This document shows positions 6,968 through 9,920 of a DNA stretch of 9,920 nucleotides, in pieces. Source of the stretch: CAXRBC01 sp041158045 (GTDB lineage: Bacteria; Actinomycetota; Acidimicrobiia; Acidimicrobiales; Ilumatobacteraceae); assembly GCA_041158045.1 (NCBI GenBank), contig JBEBCD010000073.1, positions 1 through 9,920 of the forward strand, read 5' to 3'. Below the pieces are notes generated by a model. The model made no database searches, was not told the DNA's origin, and worked only from the letters and a program-made list of their open reading frames with translations. The first letter of the stretch is position 1. Every line of letters begins with the position of its first letter. A program made the position numbers and the translations under genes.

Positions 6968-8568
6968 CGTGCGCCGCCGACCCGGCCCGGATCCCCGTGC
7001 CCGCTCGCCTCGCCCGGCCGGGACCCCGCCATGTAGAGCCCGACGTCCATGTGGGAGACCGCGCGCGGGTCGAGGTCCGCCACCACGCGCCCGCGGTACA
7101 TCACGAGCAGGCGGTCGGCGAGCGCCATCACCTCGTCGAGCTCGGTGCTCACGATGAGCACGGCGGTGCCCGCGTCGCGCTCCTCGACGATGCGCGCGTG
7201 GATGTACTCGATCGAGCCCACGTCCACGCCGCGCGTCGGCTGCGCGGCCACGGCGAGGCGGATGTCGCGGCTCAGCTCGCGCGCGACGATGACCTTCTGC
7301 TGGTTGCCGCCCGAGAGGGTCGTGGCGGCCTGCTCGGGGTCGGGGGTACGGATGTCGTAGCGCGCGACGAGGTCGCGCGCCACGGCGCGCGCGTCGTCCC
7401 ATCGCATCGAGATACCGGAGGAGAACTGCGCGTCGTGGTAGCGGGTGAGCACGAGGTTCTCCGTGATCGAGAGGTCGACGACGAGGCCCTGGCGCTGGCG
7501 GTCCTCGGGCACGTGCCCCATGCCCGCGGCGTGCCGCTCGCGCGGCGACTCGTGCGTCACGTCGCGCCCGTCGAGCAGGATCGTGCCCGAGGCGGCGCGG
7601 CGCAGGCCGCTGAGCGCCTCGACGAGCTCGGTCTGACCGTTGCCCTGCACGCCCGCGACGCCGACGATCTCCCCCGCGCGCACGACGAACGACACATCGT
7701 CCACCACCGTGCGGCCGTCGGGCTCGACCACCGACAGGCCCCGCACCTCGAGCACGGCCGCGCCGGGCGCGGCCGCCTTCTTCTCCACCGTCAGCTGGAC
7801 GGGCCGGCCGACCATCATCTCCGCGATCGCCGCCTCGGTGGCGGTCCGGGGGTCCGCGTCGCCGACGACCTTGCCGCGCCGCAGGACGTTGATCCGGTCG
7901 GCGATCGTGAGGGCCTCCTTGAGTTTGTGGGTGATGAAGACCACGCCCCGCCCGGCCCGCACCAGGGTCCGCACGATCTCGAAGAACTCGAGGATCTCGC
8001 TCGGCGTGAGGACCGCCGTCGGCTCGTCGAAGACCACGATCCGGGCCTCGCGCAGCAGGACCTTGACGATCTCCACGCGCTGGCGCACGCCGACGGGGAG
8101 CTCCTCGACCACCGCGTCGGGGTCGAGGTTGAGGTGGTAGCGGTCCGAGACCTCGCGGACCATGGCCCGGGCGCGCTCGATGTCGAGGGTCCCGGCGCGG
8201 CCCATGGGCTCGGCGCCGAGGACGACGTTCTCGGCGACCGTGAAGTTGGGGACCAGCATGAAGTGCTGGTGCACCATGCCGATGCCGGCGGCGATGGCGT
8301 CGGCCGGCGAGTGGAAGGTCGTGGGGGTGCCGTCGATGCGCAGCTCGCCCTCGTCCGCCCGGTACAGGCCGTAGAGGACGTTCATGAGCGTCGACTTGCC
8401 GGCGCCGTTCTCCCCGACGAGGCAGAGCACCTCGCCGCTGCGGATCGTGAGGTTGACGTCGTCGTTGGCGACGACGCCGGGGAAGCGCTTGGTGATGCCG
8501 CGCAGCTCGTACGTCGTCGTGGACGTCACGGCCGCGGCACCGGCGGGCGCGGCGGACGCTCCAGCCAT
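6964..8568 (-). CDS. ABC transporter ATPase with two nucleotide-binding domains (nucleoside importer, NupO-like)
   Basis: This is the double-domain ATPase that powers the BMP-type importer. The 534-residue product has NBD1 with Walker A GENGAGKST at 52-60, Q-loop VHQHFML near 99-105, signature LPVGVRQRVEI at 157-167, Walker B IVVFDEPTA near 177-185 and switch histidine H214. NBD2 has VQGNGQTEL at 307-315 in the Walker A position, signature LSGGNQQKV at 418-426, and VAAQPTRGVD at the Walker B position. The second site lacks the Walker A lysine and the catalytic Asp-Glu pair. This is typical of nucleoside and sugar importers of this subfamily, so one consensus site probably does most hydrolysis. 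The ATG at 8568 is preferred because TAGCGT lies 7 bases upstream, fitting a leaderless start. A GTG at 8529 would drop 13 Ala-rich residues and is the alternative. Its stop overlaps the first permease. Confidence 0.94.
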   Translation of the reverse strand: MAGASAAPAGAAAVTSTTTYELRGITKRFPGVVANDDVNLTIRSGEVLCLVGENGAGKSTLMNVLYGLYRADEGELRIDGTPTTFHSPADAIAAGIGMVHQHFMLVPNFTVAENVVLGAEPMGRAGTLDIERARAMVREVSDRYHLNLDPDAVVEELPVGVRQRVEIVKVLLREARIVVFDEPTAVLTPSEILEFFEIVRTLVRAGRGVVFITHKLKEALTIADRINVLRRGKVVGDADPRTATEAAIAEMMVGRPVQLTVEKKAAAPGAAVLEVRGLSVVEPDGRTVVDDVSFVVRAGEIVGVAGVQGNGQTELVEALSGLRRAASGTILLDGRDVTHESPRERHAAGMGHVPEDRQRQGLVVDLSITENLVLTRYHDAQFSSGISMRWDDARAVARDLVARYDIRTPDPEQAATTLSGGNQQKVIVARELSRDIRLAVAAQPTRGVDVGSIEYIHARIVEERDAGTAVLIVSTELDEVMALADRLLVMYRGRVVADLDPRAVSHMDVGLYMAGSRPGEASGHGDPGRVGGAR

Positions 8569-8575
8569 CGACCCG

Positions 8576-8581
8576 ACGCTA
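8576..8581 (-). promoter_or_regulatory. Candidate -10 box of a leaderless promoter for the ATPase gene
   Basis: On the minus strand TAGCGT lies exactly 7 bases before the ATPase ATG, the same spacing as the TAGGCT box before cysD. No Shine-Dalgarno sequence is visible for this ATG. The box sits just after a terminator-like hairpin, so an internal promoter could restart transcription for the ATPase and permeases. No recognisable -35 element is present; the expected position falls inside the hairpin. Inferred from spacing. Confidence 0.38.
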
Positions 8582-8584
8582 GAC

Positions 8585-8626
8585 GAAAACGGCGCGGGGG
8601 CCGGCCGCTCGCGCGACCGGCCCCCG
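8585..8626 (-). terminator. Terminator-like hairpin between lipoprotein and ATPase genes
   Basis: Positions 8595-8604 pair perfectly with 8617-8626 (10 bp, nearly all G-C), and three more pairs close a TCGC loop after one mismatch. Read on the minus strand, the stem is followed a few bases later by GTTTTCGTCT, a short T-rich run that is weak for an intrinsic terminator but clear in this GC-rich setting. It starts 34 bases after the lipoprotein stop. It could end part of the transcripts or protect the 3' end of the lipoprotein mRNA. Confidence 0.6.
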
Positions 8627-8638
8627 ACACCGAGGAAC

Positions 8639-8654
8639 TTCGGGAGTCCCCGAA
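8639..8654 (-). other. Small perfect hairpin just after the lipoprotein gene
   Basis: TTCGGG at 8639-8644 pairs with CCCGAA at 8649-8654 around a 4-base loop. It begins 5 bases past the lipoprotein stop codon on the minus strand and precedes the larger hairpin at 8595-8626. Together they make a tandem hairpin 3' end. By itself a 6-bp stem is modest evidence. Confidence 0.45.
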
Positions 8655-8659
8655 CGGGG

Positions 8660-9748
8660 TCAGCCCCCGATCTTGATGCTCCCGTCGGCGATACCCGCGC
8701 CGATGGCTTCGACCTCGGCCTGGATGTCGGCCGGGACGTCGGTGAACGCGACGCCGACACCGCCGTTCTCGAGCGTGCCCACGTAGTTGTCACTCGTGGC
8801 CGCACCCTCGACGGTGTCCTTGATCGCCGCGAAGACCGCCGCGTCGATGTTCTTCAGCACCGAGGCGATGTACACCTCGGCCGCGTCCGGGTTGGACTTG
8901 CTCATGTCGACGTCGACGCCGACGATCCGGACCTTGCCGCCCGACTCCTTGGCGAACTGCGCCGAGCCGAGACCCACGGGGCCCGCGACCGGGAAGATGA
9001 TGTCCGCACCCTCGTCGGCCTGGCTCTTGGCGATGTTCTTGCCGTCGTCGAGGCTCTCGAAGTTGCCGGCGAACGTGCCGTCCTTGCCGTCCCAGCCGAG
9101 GAGCTTCACGGTCGCGCCCTTCTGGGCGTTGTAGTACTCGACGCCCAGGCGGAAGCCCTCCATGAAGACCGTCACCGGCGGGATGTTGACGCCGCCGTAG
9201 GTGGCGACGGTGCCGGTCTTGGTCATCGCGGCGGCCATGTAGCCGGCCATGAACGACGGCTGGTCGGTCGCGAACACGAGACCGCGGGCGTTGGCCACCG
9301 GCGGGTCGTAGGCGAAGTCGACGATCGCGTAGTTCAGGTCGGTGTTGGCCTCGGCCGCCGCCTTCGTCGCGTCACCGAGGAGGAACCCCACCGTCACGGT
9401 GATGTTGCACCCCTTGTCGGCGAACGCCTGGAGGTTCGGCGCGTAGTCCGCGTCGCTGGACGACTCGAGCAGGTCGATGGTGACGCCGAGCTCGGCCTCC
9501 GCCATCTTCATGCCCTCGTACGAGATCTGGTTGAAGCCCTTGTCGTCGACACCGCCCGTGTCGGTGACCATGCAGGCGAGGATGCCGGCGCCGGGCAGCG
9601 GTGCCGTCGTCTCCTCGGTGGTCTCCTCGGCGGCGGTGTCCTCCGTCGCGGTGTCGTCCGCGGCGTCGTCCCCGCCGCAGGCACTCGCGACGAGCGCGAA
9701 GGCTGCGAGGGCGACCGCGGCGGACTTCAGTCCGTTGCGCTTCCTCAT
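8660..9748 (-). CDS. BMP-family substrate-binding lipoprotein of a nucleoside-type ABC importer
   Basis: This is the extracytoplasmic binding protein that delivers substrate to the importer. The 362-residue product has a lipoprotein signal peptide: MRKR basic end, hydrophobic core, and lipobox ASAC with Cys24 as the lipidated residue. An acidic Asp/Glu/Thr linker (about 27-50) then tethers the domain to the membrane. The BMP fold (PnrA-like) follows, with DTGGVDDKGFNQ at 63-74, GFLLGD at 121-126, a YGGVNIPPV segment, and GADIIFPVAGPVGLG in the second lobe. BMP proteins usually bind purine or pyrimidine nucleosides, but some bind other ligands, so the substrate is an inference. Cys59 and Cys114 are the only cysteines in the mature domain apart from Cys24 and might form a disulfide. 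The ATG is supported by a strong Shine-Dalgarno run. It is the first gene of the operon and is separated from the ATPase gene by tandem hairpins. Confidence 0.94.
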   Translation of the reverse strand: MRKRNGLKSAAVALAAFALVASACGGDDAADDTATEDTAAEETTEETTAPLPGAGILACMVTDTGGVDDKGFNQISYEGMKMAEAELGVTIDLLESSSDADYAPNLQAFADKGCNITVTVGFLLGDATKAAAEANTDLNYAIVDFAYDPPVANARGLVFATDQPSFMAGYMAAAMTKTGTVATYGGVNIPPVTVFMEGFRLGVEYYNAQKGATVKLLGWDGKDGTFAGNFESLDDGKNIAKSQADEGADIIFPVAGPVGLGSAQFAKESGGKVRIVGVDVDMSKSNPDAAEVYIASVLKNIDAAVFAAIKDTVEGAATSDNYVGTLENGGVGVAFTDVPADIQAEVEAIGAGIADGSIKIGG

Positions 9749-9758
9749 GCTGTGGTGT

Positions 9759-9767
9759 CTCCTCCTC
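9759..9767 (-). promoter_or_regulatory. Strong ribosome binding site of the lipoprotein gene
   Basis: On the minus strand GAGGAGGAG ends 10 bases before the ATG at 9748. It is the best Shine-Dalgarno match I found before any gene in the window and fixes this start. The hairpin at 9768-9785 ends directly against it. Confidence 0.8.
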
Positions 9768-9785
9768 GTGCGGCGGGTGCCGCAC
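9768..9785 (-). other. Perfect 6-bp hairpin abutting the lipoprotein ribosome binding site
   Basis: GTGCGG at 9768-9773 pairs with CCGCAC at 9780-9785 around a 6-base loop. In the mRNA its 3' foot is the base just before the GAGGAGGAG run. It contains the repeat copy nearest the gene. It could shape access of ribosomes to the start or protect the leader; function is unknown. Confidence 0.45.
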
Positions 9786-9848
9786 GCGTTGCCGGCCGGC
9801 GGGTGCCGCCCGGTCCCGGACGCGGCGCGTGCCGCTCCGGTGATGTGG
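9771..9848. repeat. Three tandem 26-bp units with a conserved 13-bp core in the lipoprotein leader
   Basis: CGGCGGGTGCCGC occurs at 9771-9783 and again, identical, at 9797-9809. A third copy with one change (CGGCGCGTGCCGC) is at 9823-9835. The spacing is exactly 26 bp each time, while the 13 bases between cores differ. Each core is a short palindrome (CGGC...GCCG), so each can form a small hairpin in RNA or present a symmetric site in DNA. The array fills nearly all the space between the candidate promoter and the ribosome binding site. Operators for a regulator or a structured leader are both possible. Confidence 0.6.
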
Positions 9849-9853
9849 CAGGG

Positions 9854-9859
9854 AGCCTA
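9854..9859 (-). promoter_or_regulatory. Candidate -10 box upstream of the lipoprotein gene
   Basis: On the minus strand TAGGCT, the same hexamer as before cysD, lies in the least GC-rich part of this upstream region (GTGATCTAGGCT). A start about 7 bases later, near 9846, would give a leader of about 98 nt containing all three repeat units. No clear -35 hexamer is visible 16-19 bases upstream, so this is tentative. I see no gene in 9749-9920. Confidence 0.3.
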
Positions 9860-9920
9860 GATCACGGCCGTTCGGCGCTCCGCGGGCCGGCCGTCGCACG
9901 CGTCACGCGTCGCCCGCGCC

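Noticed and set aside
7203..7315. Loss of catalytic residues in the second ATPase domain (Gln in place of Glu, no Walker B Asp)
   Set aside because: Considered as a damaged gene, but the AAQPTRG form is typical of this importer subfamily, so it is not a defect.
6997..8676. Long plus-strand open frame (559 codons) opposite the ATPase gene
   Set aside because: Long antisense frames are expected in very GC-rich genes; the product is a low-complexity mix of Arg, His, Asp and Val with no domain, while the minus strand encodes a clear ABC ATPase.
8569..8805. Upstream extension of the ATPase frame giving about 613 residues
   Set aside because: It would run through the hairpins and the end of the lipoprotein gene; the extra residues resemble out-of-frame GC-rich translation and no ABC ATPase needs them.
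9898..9910. Two ACGCGT palindromes 7 bp apart
   Set aside because: Short CG-only palindromes are common at this base composition; no third copy in register and the window ends nearby.

Overview
The window is about 70% G+C or higher in most genes. It is densely packed, with overlapping start and stop codons (TGATG, GTGA, ATGA), GTG starts, and two start codons preceded by a TAGNNT box instead of a ribosome binding site. Together with the lipoprotein's acidic, Thr-rich linker and the separate CysN and CysC, this suggests a high-GC actinobacterium (Actinomycetota), perhaps a deep lineage such as Acidimicrobiia. That placement is inference from style, not from a marker gene.

Left half, plus strand (2-4610). 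The window opens inside a lower-GC gene of unknown function (2-286). A compact five-gene operon follows: cysD and cysN (ATP sulfurylase, making APS), cysC (APS kinase, making PAPS), a carbohydrate-type sulfotransferase that would use PAPS, and mog (molybdopterin adenylyltransferase). No PAPS/APS reductase or sulfite reductase is present. Within the window the sulfate activation genes therefore lead to a sulfotransferase and not to cysteine synthesis. The simplest reading is a sulfation operon that makes its own PAPS to sulfate a glycan or other acceptor.

Right half, minus strand (9748 down to 4617). This is a complete BMP-family ABC importer in the order lipoprotein, double-domain ATPase, permease, permease. 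The last three genes are linked by 4-base ATGA overlaps. It is the nucleoside-type uptake layout (NupNOPQ-like); the exact substrate cannot be read from sequence. The lipoprotein gene has a strong Shine-Dalgarno site and a leader of about 100 nt holding three 13-bp repeats spaced exactly 26 bp. Between lipoprotein and ATPase genes lie two hairpins, the second terminator-like, then a candidate leaderless promoter for the ATPase gene. This fits higher expression of the binding protein than of the membrane complex.

The two operons converge with only 6 bases between the mog and permease stop codons. I see no tRNA, rRNA, CRISPR array, insertion sequence or phage gene. The window holds no clearly new system; the most interesting points are the PAPS-to-sulfotransferase operon with mog attached, and the repeat and hairpin architecture around the lipoprotein gene.
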